A DNA stretch of 64,000 nucleotides, taken from positions 1 through 64,000 of the forward strand of contig NZ_PVBM01000021.1 of assembly GCF_002968575.1 (NCBI RefSeq), written 5' to 3'. The position numbers and the translations under genes are program-made. This stretch comes from Neorhizobium huautlense. GTDB taxonomy: Bacteria > Pseudomonadota > Alphaproteobacteria > Rhizobiales > Rhizobiaceae. Shown here in pieces: positions 40,211 to 49,735 of this stretch (within the stretch, counting starts at the first letter, position 1; every line of letters starts with the position of its first letter). The notes beneath the pieces were generated by a model that was given only the letters and a program-made list of their open reading frames with translations, had not been told where the DNA came from and did no database searches.

Positions 40211-41068
40211 TCAACCGATTTCCAACCGGCGATAGTCCGTAGGCTGCTGATAGAGCCAGCCAATGCGCTTGACTGCCGCTTCGAAGTTTTCACGCGCGAC
40301 GCTCATCGTGTGGCCATTGGCATGGAGAAGCGTTTCCTCGTTTTCCATGATGCCGACATGGCCTTTCCAGAAAACGAGATCACCGCGACAAAGTTCCTCA
40401 CGCGAGATGGAGACGCCGATCGCGGCCTGCATGTCGGAATCGCGAGGTGCGGCCTTGCCGACCATCATCAGTGCGAGCTGAACCAATGCGGAGCAATCCA
40501 GCCCGAAGCCGGAACGGCCGCCCCAGAGATAGGGCGTCTCGATAAACTTCTCCGCGACCGCGACGTAGTCGTCACCCATGGTCTCGGCAATGGGAAGGCA
40601 ATGGCTGGCGATCACCGCACCGCCGCCGGACAAGAGACAATAACGCGTGCCGCGGGTTTCCGCTTCGCCGACCACCACGATGCGGCTGCCCAGGGAGAGA
40701 GCCGTCGTCGGAGGCTTGCGAAGCTCAGGCTCCGGGTAAACGAAGGTGCGTTGAACCGCGATACGATGTGTCGGTTCTTCCGGTTCGCCCAACATCGTCT
40801 CCGGCAGATAACCGACATAGCCGTCCTGATCGGCCTGGACCCAGGCGAAGCCACCGGCGCGATCGAAGACCCGGACGGTCTCCCCAAAAAGAAGTTCCGT
40901 ATCGATGCCGAGAGCAAGGTCGGGTGACGGCCGCACCTGGGCTATCGGCACGACGACCCGAGCTGGTTCGCCACGCACGAAATTTTCCGCGTCGACGCTG
41001 CCCTTCAGCAATTCGTCGGCGAGGTCGGGCCGGAAGGCATGCAGGCGTCTGTCGAGCAGCTTCGTCAT
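40211..41068 (-). CDS. NlpC/P60-family peptidoglycan hydrolase
   Basis: A 285-residue protein with bacterial SH3-like regions (about residues 40-165) followed by a C-terminal NlpC/P60 cysteine peptidase domain. Catalytic residues are Cys192 in GLDCSAL and His237 in WKGHVGIM, with a third polar residue near HANGHT. YLWGGRSGFGLDCSALVQLAL is the hallmark. Such enzymes cleave the gamma-D-Glu to diamino acid bond of cell-wall peptides. No signal peptide is seen, as is common for this rhizobial subgroup. A MarR gene ends one base upstream of its start, implying cotranscription. Confidence 0.9.
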   Translation of the reverse strand: MTKLLDRRLHAFRPDLADELLKGSVDAENFVRGEPARVVVPIAQVRPSPDLALGIDTELLFGETVRVFDRAGGFAWVQADQDGYVGYLPETMLGEPEEPTHRIAVQRTFVYPEPELRKPPTTALSLGSRIVVVGEAETRGTRYCLLSGGGAVIASHCLPIAETMGDDYVAVAEKFIETPYLWGGRSGFGLDCSALVQLALMMVGKAAPRDSDMQAAIGVSISREELCRGDLVFWKGHVGIMENEETLLHANGHTMSVARENFEAAVKRIGWLYQQPTDYRRLEIG

Positions 41069-41069
41069 T

Positions 41070-41420
41070 TCATATTCCCGGCCGGCGGGCTTCCTGGATG
41101 ATCAGGTCGCCCATTTTTTCAAGAAACAAGGCGCCCGCGACCGTGCGCTTGATGATCACGTTGCGGCGGTCGCGTTCGTCCCGTTCGCGATCCACCAGGC
41201 CCATGCCGCCCATCGAATCCAATGCGCGGGTAATCACCGGCTTGGATACGCCGAGCGTTGCCGCCAAGCCCCTTACCGTGTGGGGCGGCGGCACCAGATA
41301 AATATGCAGCAGGATCGATATCTGGCGCAATGTCAGATCCCGCCCGTCATGCCGCACCTGCTCCAGCGAGACCCGGTGCCACAAACCTAATGCCTGTGTG
41401 GCCGTCAGTTCCAGCGTCAT
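41070..41420 (-). CDS. MarR-family regulator
   Basis: A 116-residue winged-helix protein, short for MarR but with a complete core: LTLRQISILLHIYLVPPPHTVRGLAATLGVSKPVITRALDSMGGMGLVDRERDERDRRNVIIKRTVAG. The dimerisation helices at both ends are trimmed. It is immediately upstream of the NlpC/P60 gene on the same strand and is presumably its regulator. Ligand unknown. Next to a cell-wall hydrolase this pairing suggests an envelope-related response; that is inference. Confidence 0.85.
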   Translation of the reverse strand: MTLELTATQALGLWHRVSLEQVRHDGRDLTLRQISILLHIYLVPPPHTVRGLAATLGVSKPVITRALDSMGGMGLVDRERDERDRRNVIIKRTVAGALFLEKMGDLIIQEARRPGI

Positions 41421-41484
41421 GATGACCCTCGGCTCAAAATCCTGCAGATTTTAGGCCGAAGGTCTTACCGGTTTGTTTCGGCGC

Positions 41485-42879
41485 TCACTTCGCAGCCATA
41501 TCGCGGATCACCCGGTAGAGGGCACGGATTGCAAAGGCCTCGCCGCCGACCGGCGCATGCGGTTTATCGGCCAGCACCCAGGCGTAGATGTCGAAATGTG
41601 CCCAGCTTCTGGTGGCCGTGACGAAGCGCTTCAGGAAGAGAGCCGCGGTAATAGCACCCGCCATGCCGCCCGATGGCGAATTGGTGACATCGGCGGCGCG
41701 GGCGCGGATATCCTTGTCATAACCCATCCAGAGCGGCAGCCGCCACAAGGGATCGGCCTTAGCCTTTGCGGCTTCCATCAGTCTCGCGGACAGCGTCTCG
41801 TCGTCCGTAAAATAAGGTGCCAGTTCCGTGCCGAGAGCGACACGCGCCGCGCCGGTGAGGGTCGACATGTCGATCATCAGGTCCGGCGGGTTTTCATCCG
41901 CGTAGGCGAGCGCATCGGCGAGGACCAGACGGCCTTCGGCATCGGTATTGTCGATCTGCACGGTGATGCCCTTGCGGCTCCGGTAGATATCGCCGGGGCG
42001 GAAGGCATTGCCCGAAATGGAGTTTTCGACGGCCGGCACCAGGACCTGGAGATCCACCTTCAACCCGGCATCCATGATCATCAGGGCAAGGCCCATGACA
42101 TTTGCCGCACCGCCCATGTCCTTCTTCATCAGCGCCATGTTGGCGGCGCCCTTGATATCGAGACCACCGGTATCGAAGCAGACGCCCTTGCCGACAAGCG
42201 TCACGCGCGGATGCCCCTTCTCGCCCCAGTGCAATTCAAGCAGACGCGGTGCAGAGGCGCTGGCACGGCCGACGGTGTGGATCAGCGGGAAATTTTCTTT
42301 CAGCAAATCTTCGTCCACGATCGAAGTAACGGTCGCGCCGTAGTGTTCGCCAAGGGCGCGGAAGGCGCCCTCCAGTTCGATTGGCCCCATCTCGTTGGTC
42401 GGAATATTGACGAGGTCGCGCGCTAGGAAAACGGCGGCAAGCTGGCGTTCGATATCGGCAACATCGACGGACTCGGGAACCGCGAGCCGGACGTCTCTCT
42501 GCTTTTCGGCCTTATATCGGCTGAAGGCGTAGGTGCCGAGGCCGTAACCCAGTGCAAGCTGCTCCGGTGGCAAGGATGCCGCGGTTTCGATGTGCCAGTC
42601 TCCTGCCGGCAACAGCTTGGAGAGCCGACCGGTGATGAAAGGAGCCTCCGCCGGGTCGTTGCCGAGGCCGAAGAAGGCGCTTCCCACCTCCCCGCCAGCC
42701 GGGACGAGCAGAAGAGCACCGGCTTCGGCCTTGAAGCCCGCGGCTTTTGCCCAGGCGAGCACCGGCGGCTCGAACTTTCCTTCTTCTAGGTCGGACGGAG
42801 TCACGGCGTAGACGGGCTTGGTAGCCGCGGTCTTCGCAGTGAAGACGGCGGGGCGCTCGATAAATTGAAACGGCGTCAT
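41485..42879 (-). CDS. Leucyl aminopeptidase (M17 family)
   Basis: A 464-residue cytosolic M17 metallopeptidase. The metal and active-site region is intact: VTLVGKGVCFDTGGLDIKGAANMALMKKDMGGAANVMGLALMI, with the catalytic Lys of GKGVCFDTGG, and VQIDNTDAEGRLVLADALAYADE, the family signature. The N-terminal domain is the divergent PepA/PepB kind. AAAGG lies six bases before ATG 42879; an upstream ATG (42912) lacks a ribosome site. It trims N-terminal residues from peptides, using two Mn or Zn ions. Single gene, divergent from tadD. Confidence 0.92.
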   Translation of the reverse strand: MTPFQFIERPAVFTAKTAATKPVYAVTPSDLEEGKFEPPVLAWAKAAGFKAEAGALLLVPAGGEVGSAFFGLGNDPAEAPFITGRLSKLLPAGDWHIETAASLPPEQLALGYGLGTYAFSRYKAEKQRDVRLAVPESVDVADIERQLAAVFLARDLVNIPTNEMGPIELEGAFRALGEHYGATVTSIVDEDLLKENFPLIHTVGRASASAPRLLELHWGEKGHPRVTLVGKGVCFDTGGLDIKGAANMALMKKDMGGAANVMGLALMIMDAGLKVDLQVLVPAVENSISGNAFRPGDIYRSRKGITVQIDNTDAEGRLVLADALAYADENPPDLMIDMSTLTGAARVALGTELAPYFTDDETLSARLMEAAKAKADPLWRLPLWMGYDKDIRARAADVTNSPSGGMAGAITAALFLKRFVTATRSWAHFDIYAWVLADKPHAPVGGEAFAIRALYRVIRDMAAK

Positions 42880-42913
42880 GGGGGGCCTTTGCAAAGGGCT
42901 GGAATCGTTCATC

Positions 42914-42928
42914 TTAACGGTCTGTTAG
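42914..42928. promoter_or_regulatory. CtrA-like box upstream of tadD
   Basis: TTAA-N7-TTAG, one mismatch from the CtrA consensus TTAA-N7-TTAA, 88-102 bases upstream of tadD and between it and the divergent aminopeptidase. Proposed by analogy with the similar boxes at the flp promoter. Confidence 0.35.
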
Positions 42929-43015
42929 GGTTAACAGTTTATTGCTGGAGAGGAAATGCGCCACATGCCGCCACCCTAGAAAAGGTCGCAGCGGCAAGGA
43001 CTGACGAGACCCCTG

Positions 43016-43852
43016 ATGACCGCTTCTGCCGCCCTGATCTTTCGCAAGAACCGTCTCGCCCAGACTGTCGCGATCGCCCTCCTGACGGTCTCCCTCGCCG
43101 GTTGCGCCAGCACCAAAAGGGATCCGGAGACAACCGGCTCGATCCCGAAGGTCTCCACGGCTTCGCTTCAGGGCATGGACACGGCCGCGCTTTCGGCCAC
43201 CGAGCGGTCGATCGGGGCTGCCTATGTACGCGATCCGAAAAACAGGGATATCGGTCTGAGATATGCAACCGTACTCGGCATGACAGGCAAGTCCGCGCAG
43301 GCGCTTGCCGTGATGCAGCAAGTGGCGATTGCCCACCCTGCCGACCGCGAGGTTCTTGCGGCCTATGGCAAGGCGCAGGCCGCCGCCGGGCAGCTCGAAC
43401 AGGCGCTGGCAACGATCAACCGTGCCCAGACCCCGGATCATCCCGATTGGCGGCTCTATTCGGCCGAAGGCGCCGTCCTGGACCAGATGGGCCGCTCGGA
43501 CGAGGCGCGGAAGAAATATCGCATGGCGCTCGATGCGCAGCCAAACGAGCCGAGCGTTATCTCCAATCTCGGCATGTCCTATGTCCTTTCAGGGGATCTT
43601 CGCACGGCCGAAACCTATATGCGTAACGCCGCAGCCCAGCCCAGTTCCGACAGCCGGGTGAGGCAGAATCTGGCACTCGTCGTCGGTTTGCAAGGCCGCT
43701 TTTCGGAAGCGGAAGAGATCGCCCGCAAGGAACTCTCGCAGCAGCAGGCGGATGCCAACGTCACCTACCTGCGCTCGATGCTGTCGCAGCAGAACTCGTG
43801 GAGCAAGCTTGCCGACAAGGACGGCAAAGGTAAGCCGAACAACACGAATTGA
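43016..43852 (+). CDS. tadD: TadD-like TPR lipoprotein of the pilus
   Basis: A 278-residue lipoprotein with a lipobox LAGC (Cys30) after a hydrophobic signal, and several tetratricopeptide repeats in the middle (YATVLGMTGKSAQALAVMQQVAIAHPADREVLAAYGKAQAAAGQLEQALATINRAQ; GAVLDQMGRSDEARKKYRMALDAQPNEPSVISNLGMSYVLSGD). This is the layout of TadD, an outer-membrane-associated assembly factor of the Tad secretin. It is convergent with tadC, apart from the main operon but at the same locus. Its end carries low-complexity Lys/Asn. Confidence 0.88.
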   Translation: MTASAALIFRKNRLAQTVAIALLTVSLAGCASTKRDPETTGSIPKVSTASLQGMDTAALSATERSIGAAYVRDPKNRDIGLRYATVLGMTGKSAQALAVMQQVAIAHPADREVLAAYGKAQAAAGQLEQALATINRAQTPDHPDWRLYSAEGAVLDQMGRSDEARKKYRMALDAQPNEPSVISNLGMSYVLSGDLRTAETYMRNAAAQPSSDSRVRQNLALVVGLQGRFSEAEEIARKELSQQQADANVTYLRSMLSQQNSWSKLADKDGKGKPNNTN

Positions 43853-43999
43853 GCGGTCGCTAAAGAGAAAACGAGCCCCCCGTCATCTCAAAAGCCCCTT
43901 TGATAAAGAGTCTTGCGGAAGTCTAGCCATAGCTGCTTGCTTTTCGCCGTAGGTTGGATCGTATGGGCTTCTGGACAGTCCCGGAGATCTCCGCACGTG

Positions 44000-44635
44000 A
44001 TGAAGCTCGACCACCTCACCGTGATAGCCCCAACGCTGATCGAAGGGGTACTGCATGTTCGAAATTGCCTTGAACTCGACGTGCCTTTCGGCACTCATCA
44101 CGACTATATGGGCACATACAACCACCGACTTCAGCTCGGAAATTCTGTCTATCTGGAGATCGTAGCGCTGGACCCGGAAGGAGTGGACCCCGGTAGGCCG
44201 CGCTGGTTCGGTCTCGACAACCAGGAAAAGGTCAGATCGGATTGGAAAGAAGGTCGTCGCCTGCGAGGGTGGGTGGCGAACACGGATGCGATTGATTCCA
44301 TTGTTTTGACCCACCGAGCGATCTTCGGCAGCAAGGTTCGCCTTCCGACAACCAATCCGACTTTCGTTTTCACCATCCCGAAGGATGGATCGCTTCCCCT
44401 AGACGGCGTGGCCCCCTCGATCATCGACCACTGCGGGGACCCCACCTCAATGACCTCAATTCCTGACCTGGGTGCGCGCCTTCGTTCGCTTATCCTCGAA
44501 CATCCAGATTCTGCCGCCATCGAGACGCTTTATCGCGAACTTGCCATCGAGCATTCACCAATGGTCGTCCAGGCGTCCAAAGTCCGCTATCGGGCACTTA
44601 TCGAGACACCGAGTGGATTGAGAGAATTAACGTGA
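44000..44635 (+). CDS. VOC/glyoxalase-like domain protein
   Basis: A 211-residue protein with an N-terminal glyoxalase/VOC-like beta-alpha-beta module (MKLDHLTVIAPTLIEGVLHVRNCLELDVPFGTHHDYMGTYNHRLQLGNSVYLEIVALDPEG). It matches the glyoxalase-like domain proteins in which the metal His/Glu pattern is HLTVIA, YNHRLQLGNSVYLEIV. The C-terminal part is less defined. Metal-dependent isomerase, lyase or dioxygenase activities occur in the superfamily. Its composition is less GC-rich than neighbours and its ribosome site is poor, so it may be an insertion within the pilus locus. Confidence 0.75.
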   Translation: MKLDHLTVIAPTLIEGVLHVRNCLELDVPFGTHHDYMGTYNHRLQLGNSVYLEIVALDPEGVDPGRPRWFGLDNQEKVRSDWKEGRRLRGWVANTDAIDSIVLTHRAIFGSKVRLPTTNPTFVFTIPKDGSLPLDGVAPSIIDHCGDPTSMTSIPDLGARLRSLILEHPDSAAIETLYRELAIEHSPMVVQASKVRYRALIETPSGLRELT

Positions 44636-44676
44636 CCCGAAAGCAAAGTTCATTTCTTGCCACGGGTGCCGCCGCG

Positions 44677-44748
44677 TTAAACAAAACGCGAGACCACAGT
44701 AATTATACCGCCGATCAGCACGAGATTGATGCAAAGTCTTGCCAGCAT
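44677..44748 (-). CDS. Possible 23-residue membrane peptide
   Basis: A short frame, MLARLCINLVLIGGIITVVSRFV, is a single hydrophobic segment with a flanking Arg. A GGAGG at 44761-44757 lies eight bases before this ATG (or two before an upstream ATG at 44754). The combination is typical of small regulatory membrane peptides but can arise by chance. No relative was recognised. Confidence 0.3.
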   Translation of the reverse strand: MLARLCINLVLIGGIITVVSRFV

Positions 44749-44911
44749 TGTCATATCCTCCAATTTGCCAATCGCAGCCGGCGCGGTTTGAAGCGGACTG
44801 CCAGGTGCATCGATTACATGGAAAGGGTAATGCAACTGCGCTGAATGCGTGCTGAAGTCTCAGTTCAGGAAACGTTCAGGAGGGCGGTATCGAGCTGACC
44901 CGCGCAAGGCA

Positions 44912-45889
44912 TCAGAATTTGTCGGCGACCTGAATGCCGGCAGGACCCAGAATGACCGCGATGAGGACCGGCAGGAAGAACAGGATCATCGGCACGGTAA
45001 GCTTCGGCGGCAGGGCGGCCGCTTTTTTTTCCGCTTCGTTCATGCGCTCGTCACGGCCTTCCTGGGCAAGCACCCGTAGCGCCTGGGCAATCGGCGTCCC
45101 GTAACGTTCCGCCTGGATCAGCGCCTGGGTCACGGCCTTCACGCCGTCGAGCTGGGTGCGAATGCCGAGGTTTTCCAGCGCGGTGCGGCGGTCCTGCAGG
45201 AAGGACAGCTCGGCTGTCGTCAGCACCATCTCCTCCGCCAAAGGCGGCGACTGCTGCGCCATTTCCTCCGCGACGCGGCGCATCGCCGCCTCCATCGAAA
45301 TCCCCGATTCGACGCAGATCAGCATGAGGTCGAGCGCATCCGGCCAAGCTCGCTTGATCGATGCCTGGCGTTTGTTCACCAGATTGGTGACGTAGATATT
45401 AGGCGCATAAAAGCCGATATAGGCGACGACGATTGCCGCCAGCATGCGGATCGGGAGCGGCCGGGACGCAAGGTTGCCGAGAACGAAAATCCACACCACC
45501 GCAGCGGCGAGAAAGGCGAAAGGCAGCAGGAACCGCGCCACCAGAAACATGTTGAGGGCGTTTTGCGAGCGAAGGCCCGCAGCACGAAGCTTGTTGACCG
45601 TGTTGTCGTCGACTAGCGCCTTGCGGAGGTTGAAACGTTCGACGATCTGGCGGACGGACTGGTTGTTCTGCGCACGCAGGGACGTCTTGGAATTTTCCGC
45701 GCTTACGCGGGCGCGTTCACGCGCCCTGATCTGATCACGCTCGGTGGAGACCGCCTTCATACGCTTGTCGAGGTCGCCCTTTTCGAGAAAAGGCGCCGCC
45801 AACGTGTAAAGCGTTGCGAAGACCGCTACGGCAACCAGGAGCGCCAGGAGGGTGGCTGGGTCGGTGAACGTCGTCGCAAGTTCTTTCAC
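44912..45889 (-). CDS. tadC: Tad pilus inner-membrane protein TadC
   Basis: A 325-residue type II secretion F-domain protein forming the inner-membrane platform of the Flp pilus machine with TadB. It has an N-terminal anchor (LLALLVAVAVFATLYTLAAPF), a cytoplasmic coiled, charged stretch (ERDQIRARERARVSAENS), central membrane helices (LPFAFLAAAVVWIFVLGN, LAAIVVAYIGFYAPNIYV) and the GspF domain (DALDLMLICVESGISMEAAMRRVAEEMAQQSPPLAEEM), ending with PMILFFLPVLIAVILGPAGI. A GTG start follows GAGGAGGGTGAG. It is the last gene of the minus operon, 10 bases after tadB. Confidence 0.93.
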   Translation of the reverse strand: MKELATTFTDPATLLALLVAVAVFATLYTLAAPFLEKGDLDKRMKAVSTERDQIRARERARVSAENSKTSLRAQNNQSVRQIVERFNLRKALVDDNTVNKLRAAGLRSQNALNMFLVARFLLPFAFLAAAVVWIFVLGNLASRPLPIRMLAAIVVAYIGFYAPNIYVTNLVNKRQASIKRAWPDALDLMLICVESGISMEAAMRRVAEEMAQQSPPLAEEMVLTTAELSFLQDRRTALENLGIRTQLDGVKAVTQALIQAERYGTPIAQALRVLAQEGRDERMNEAEKKAAALPPKLTVPMILFFLPVLIAVILGPAGIQVADKF

Positions 45890-45899
45890 CTCACCCTCC

Positions 45900-46913
45900 T
45901 CAAATATCGAAATTGATCATGTTGCGCATGACGAAGATGCCGATCGACATCCACACACCGGAGACCAAAAGGATCAGGTGGCCACGCGGATCAGTGAAGA
46001 TGATCGCGATGTAATCGGGCGAGGTGAGATAGACGAGGAGCGTCACGATAAAAGGCAAGGCTCCGATGATGGCAGCGGAGGCCTTCGCTTCCATGGACAG
46101 CGCGCTCACTTTCGCCTTCATCTTCTTGCGGTCGCGCAATACCCTCGAGAGGTTGCCGAGCGCTTCGGACAGATTGCCGCCTGCCTGACCCTGGATGGTG
46201 ATGACGATGGAAAAGAAATTCACCTCCGGCAGAGGCATGGTCAGCATCATCCGGGCGCAGGCTTCCGGAACGCTCAGGCCCACCTGCTGCGATTCCACCA
46301 CGCGGCGAAACTCCGTCTTCACCGGCTCCTGTCCGTCCGAGGCGATCAGGCGCACGGAATCGTTGAGAGGCAGGCCGGACTTGATCGAGCGCACCATGAC
46401 GTCGAGCGCATTCGGAAATTCTTCCAGAAACTTCTTCTGCCGGCGCTTCACCAGGAAACCGATCACCCAGCGCGGCAGGCCGATGCCGCCGACAAATGCC
46501 GCGCCGACAACTGCGAGCAGGGGCATTCCGGCGATCAGCGTGACCAGAAAGATGAAGATGCCAAACAACGCGCTGAACAGGTAAAAGCGGCCCAACGTCA
46601 GTGAAAGACCGGTCTGGGAAAGCCTGGACTTCAGGCTCCCGTCGCCCATCTTCCGGCTTTTCTCGGCCTGTTTCTTCTCCAGATCCTTCAGCGAATCCTG
46701 CATCGATTTGCGACGCTTGGAGAGTTCCTGCACCCGGTCCCGTGCTGCCTTCGCCCGCACGAGATCCGTTTCGGCGGATTTCACGCGGTTAAGCCGCGTG
46801 TCCGCCTTCTTTTCCACCTCCATGCGGGAGAACAGCAGTGCGTAGCATACCGCCGCCGCGGCGACTGCCGCCAGCGCGATGATCGCTACGACCGTGATAT
46901 CCAGCCCGAACAT
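45900..46913 (-). CDS. tadB: Tad pilus inner-membrane protein TadB
   Basis: A 337-residue F-domain membrane protein paired with TadC. It starts with an anchor (TVVAIIALAAVAAAAVCYALLF), followed by a basic/acidic helical stretch (RLNRVKSAETDLVRAKAARDRVQELSKRRKSMQDSLKDLEKKQAEKSRKMG) and the GspF core (FPNALDVMVRSIKSGLPLNDSVRLIASDGQEPVKTEFRRVVESQQVGLSVPEACARMML). C-terminal helices IIGALPFIVTLLVYLTS and ILLVSGVWMSIGIFVMRNMI complete it. Cotranscribed with cpaF upstream. Confidence 0.94.
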   Translation of the reverse strand: MFGLDITVVAIIALAAVAAAAVCYALLFSRMEVEKKADTRLNRVKSAETDLVRAKAARDRVQELSKRRKSMQDSLKDLEKKQAEKSRKMGDGSLKSRLSQTGLSLTLGRFYLFSALFGIFIFLVTLIAGMPLLAVVGAAFVGGIGLPRWVIGFLVKRRQKKFLEEFPNALDVMVRSIKSGLPLNDSVRLIASDGQEPVKTEFRRVVESQQVGLSVPEACARMMLTMPLPEVNFFSIVITIQGQAGGNLSEALGNLSRVLRDRKKMKAKVSALSMEAKASAAIIGALPFIVTLLVYLTSPDYIAIIFTDPRGHLILLVSGVWMSIGIFVMRNMINFDI

Positions 46914-46926
46914 GGACGTATTCTCC

Positions 46927-48399
46927 TCAGTCCTTCACCCGTTCCATGGCATCGAGAGCCGCGGAAAGGCGCTTGTCTTCGTTATAATATCGGGCGCGAT
47001 CCCAGAAATGCGGCTTCACGATGCCGGTCGACATATGCCGACCGATCAGCCGGCCGTTGGCATCCTCGCCGTCGATTTCGTAGCGCATCAGATCCTGGGT
47101 GACGATCACGTCGCCTTCCATGCCGACCACTTCGGTGATCTGCGTGATGCGGCGGGAGCCGTCGCGCAGACGCGCCGCCTGAACGATGACGTCGATCGAA
47201 CCGGTGATGATTTCGCGCACCGTCTTGGCCGGCAGCGAATAACCGCCCATGGCGATCATCGATTCCATACGGCTCAGGCATTCACGCGGGGTATTGGCGT
47301 GGATGGTGCCCATCGAGCCGTCGTGGCCGGTATTCATCGCCTGCAACAGGTCGAAGACTTCCGGGCCGCGCACTTCGCCGACGATGATGCGTTCCGGACG
47401 CATGCGCAGGCAGTTCTTGACGAGATCGCGCATGGTGATCTCGCCCTCGCCCTCGATATTCGGCGGACGCGTTTCCAGGCGCACGACATGCGGCTGCTGC
47501 AGTTGCAGTTCGGCGGTGTCTTCGCAGGTGATCACCCGCTCGTCGGCGTCGATGTAACGCGTCAGGCAGTTGAGCAGCGTCGTCTTGCCCGAGCCGGTAC
47601 CGCCGGAAATGACGACGTTGCAGCGGACGCGGCCGATGATCTGCAGGAGAACTGCGCCCTCCGGGGTAATGGCCCCGAATTTCACCAGCTGGTCGAGATT
47701 GAGCTTATCCTTCTTGAACTTGCGGATCGTCAGCGCCGGGCCGTCGATGGCGAGCGGCGGCGCGATGACGTTGACGCGCGAACCGTCGGGCAGACGCGCG
47801 TCACAAATAGGCGAGGATTCATCGACGCGACGCCCGACCTGGCTGACGATGCGCTGGCAGATCGAAAGCAGCTGTCCATTGTCGCGGAAGCGGATCTCCG
47901 ACTCGATCGTCTTGCCGCCGACTTCGATGAAGGTCTGGCCGGCGCCATTGACCATAATGTCGGCGATGTCGTCGCGCGCCAGCAGCGGCTCAAGCGGGCC
48001 ATAACCCAAGACGTCGTTGCAGATATCCTCGAGCAGTTCCTCCTGCTCGGAGATCGACATCGCGAAATTCTTGATGGTGATGATATCGTTGACGATGTCG
48101 CGGATTTCCTCACGCGCACTTTCGGCATCGAGCTTGGCGAGCTGGGAAAGGTCGATCGTATCGATGAGCGCGGAGAAGACCTGGCTCTTTGTATCGTAAT
48201 ACAGTTCGGTGCGGGCCTGGCGCTTGCGGACAGGTTGCGGCGCAAGCTGCGGCGGCGGAACCGGCTGGCGCTCGCGAGCGGGCTCGGCCAGGATTTCCGG
48301 GGCCGGCGGCCTTGCCGCCAGCGAACCGGCGGACGCGGCCGGCGGCGGCGCAAGCCCCACGCTCTTCCCAGATCCCTCGTTTCCGCGCTTGCCAAACAT
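46927..48399 (-). CDS. cpaF: CpaF/TadA secretion ATPase
   Basis: A 490-residue GspE-type hexameric ATPase that powers Flp pilus assembly. The Walker A motif is [15 protein letters not shown]; the Asp box and Walker B region appear as [23 protein letters not shown] and [37 protein letters not shown] with the His box. The N-terminus is a long Pro/Ala-rich, probably disordered tail ([41 protein letters not shown]) typical of rhizobial copies. The gene lies between cpaE and tadB in the standard order. Confidence 0.97.
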   Translation of the reverse strand: MFGKRGNEGSGKSVGLAPPPAASAGSLAARPPAPEILAEPARERQPVPPPQLAPQPVRKRQARTELYYDTKSQVFSALIDTIDLSQLAKLDAESAREEIRDIVNDIITIKNFAMSISEQEELLEDICNDVLGYGPLEPLLARDDIADIMVNGAGQTFIEVGGKTIESEIRFRDNGQLLSICQRIVSQVGRRVDESSPICDARLPDGSRVNVIAPPLAIDGPALTIRKFKKDKLNLDQLVKFGAITPEGAVLLQIIGRVRCNVVISGGTGSGKTTLLNCLTRYIDADERVITCEDTAELQLQQPHVVRLETRPPNIEGEGEITMRDLVKNCLRMRPERIIVGEVRGPEVFDLLQAMNTGHDGSMGTIHANTPRECLSRMESMIAMGGYSLPAKTVREIITGSIDVIVQAARLRDGSRRITQITEVVGMEGDVIVTQDLMRYEIDGEDANGRLIGRHMSTGIVKPHFWDRARYYNEDKRLSAALDAMERVKD

Positions 48400-48415
48400 T
48401 CCGGTTTCCTAACGT

Positions 48416-49708
48416 CTAAGCCTTTTTGCGCCCAAGCATGTCGAGAACCTTACCCAGACCACCCTTTTTCGCCTTCTTCACCGCGACGCGGCCGGTGACG
48501 ATATGGGCAATCTGCGAGAATGTTTCCGCAGCAGGTGATTTCGCATCGATCTCAGAGATCATACGGCCGCTGTTGGCCGCGTTGCCGAAGAGCTGGACAT
48601 CGAAGGGCAGGATCGCGATCGGCTCGATCTCCAGCGGCTCGATGAAGTCGCCGGGTGCGATTTCCGGACGCTTCGGCATGCCCACCTGGTTGAGGATGAT
48701 ATGCGGCGGGCGGTCATTCGGCCGAAGCTTCTTCAACGCGTCGATCATATTCTTGGTGTTACGCAGGTTCGCAAGATCGGGAACGGCGCAGATCACGACT
48801 TCATCCACCTCGCAGAGCACCGCCCGTGTCCACTCGGTCCAGCCGTGCGGAAGATCCAGGACGGCGACCGGCGCGCTGCGCTGCAGGAGCTCGATGATGG
48901 GCGTAAAGGCTCCACGTTCGAAATCATACGCCCTGTCGAGTAGCGACGGAGCAGCAAGAAGCGACAAGTGCTCCGAGCACTTGGTCAGTAGACGGTCGAG
49001 GAATACCTCGTCCAGCCGTTCCGGCGCAAAGACCGCTTCTGCAATACCTTGAGCGGGATCCTGGTCGAAATCGATATTGGCCGTGCCGAAGGGAAGGTCG
49101 AGATCGGCGAGAATAGTCTCTGTCGAAAACAGGCTGGAAATGCCGAAGGCACAGTTGTGTGCGATGGTGGACGAGCCCACCCCTCCCTTCGCGCCTATGA
49201 ACGCTATGGATTTCCCGAGCGGCTCAGCATCCGGGTCGACGAAGATCGTCGAAACCGAGGCCAGCATATCGGGCATCTGCACCGGCGCGACCAGATATTC
49301 GGAAATTCCGTTGCGGATCAGCTCCCGATAAAGGGAGATATCGTTGTAGCGACCGACGATGATGACCTTGGTGGAGGGATCGCAGACTTCCGCAAGCGGC
49401 GCCAGCTCTTCAAGCAGGTTCTTCGGTTCCGCCTCCGTCTCCAGGATGATCAGGTTCGGCGTGGGAGCCGAAGCAAACATGTTCGCCGCAGCGCCGGTGC
49501 TGCCGACGGTCACGCGAAGATTGACCTTGGACATGCGGCGATCACGCCCCATGCGGTCCATCATCCGCTGCATGGCCTCGCTCTCGCAGAAAGCATGAAT
49601 CGAGATGCGCGGCAGCGGACGCAGTGCGTCCATATCCGCAGGGCGCTCCCCGTCATCGAAATGTTCGTCTTCGTCGGAAGCACGAATCTCGTAGCTGATC
49701 GGGCTCAT
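48416..49708 (-). CDS. cpaE: CpaE-type pilus localisation ATPase
   Basis: A 430-residue protein with an N-terminal receiver-like atypical domain and a C-terminal MinD/ParA-like ATPase. The deviant Walker A is FIGAKGGVGSSTIAHNCAFG (KGGVGS-T). Later blocks include ILADLDLPFGTANIDFDQDPAQGIAEAVF and VAVLDLPHGWTEWTRAVLCEVDEVVICAVPDL. Caulobacter CpaE positions the pilus at the pole. It begins with an acidic tail (SPISYEIRASDEDEHFDDGERP). In operon order cpaD-cpaE-cpaF. No anomalies. Confidence 0.95.
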   Translation of the reverse strand: MSPISYEIRASDEDEHFDDGERPADMDALRPLPRISIHAFCESEAMQRMMDRMGRDRRMSKVNLRVTVGSTGAAANMFASAPTPNLIILETEAEPKNLLEELAPLAEVCDPSTKVIIVGRYNDISLYRELIRNGISEYLVAPVQMPDMLASVSTIFVDPDAEPLGKSIAFIGAKGGVGSSTIAHNCAFGISSLFSTETILADLDLPFGTANIDFDQDPAQGIAEAVFAPERLDEVFLDRLLTKCSEHLSLLAAPSLLDRAYDFERGAFTPIIELLQRSAPVAVLDLPHGWTEWTRAVLCEVDEVVICAVPDLANLRNTKNMIDALKKLRPNDRPPHIILNQVGMPKRPEIAPGDFIEPLEIEPIAILPFDVQLFGNAANSGRMISEIDAKSPAAETFSQIAHIVTGRVAVKKAKKGGLGKVLDMLGRKKA

Positions 49709-49735
49709 CTTTTTCTCCGCTTCCCTGCCATCCGC

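Noticed and set aside
43016..44635. A pseudogenised pilus gene between tadD and tadC
   Set aside because: The inserted VOC gene and the remaining sequence show no residues of another tad gene, so nothing supports a broken pilus gene here.
44632..44844. A 70-codon plus-strand frame overlapping the end of the VOC gene
   Set aside because: GTG start without a ribosome site and no family resemblance; the small hydrophobic frame on the opposite strand has better signals.
46879..48498. A 539-codon plus-strand frame opposite cpaF
   Set aside because: The cpaF ATPase motifs lie on the minus strand in operon order; the plus product is His/Asp/Arg-rich and unrelated to any family I know.
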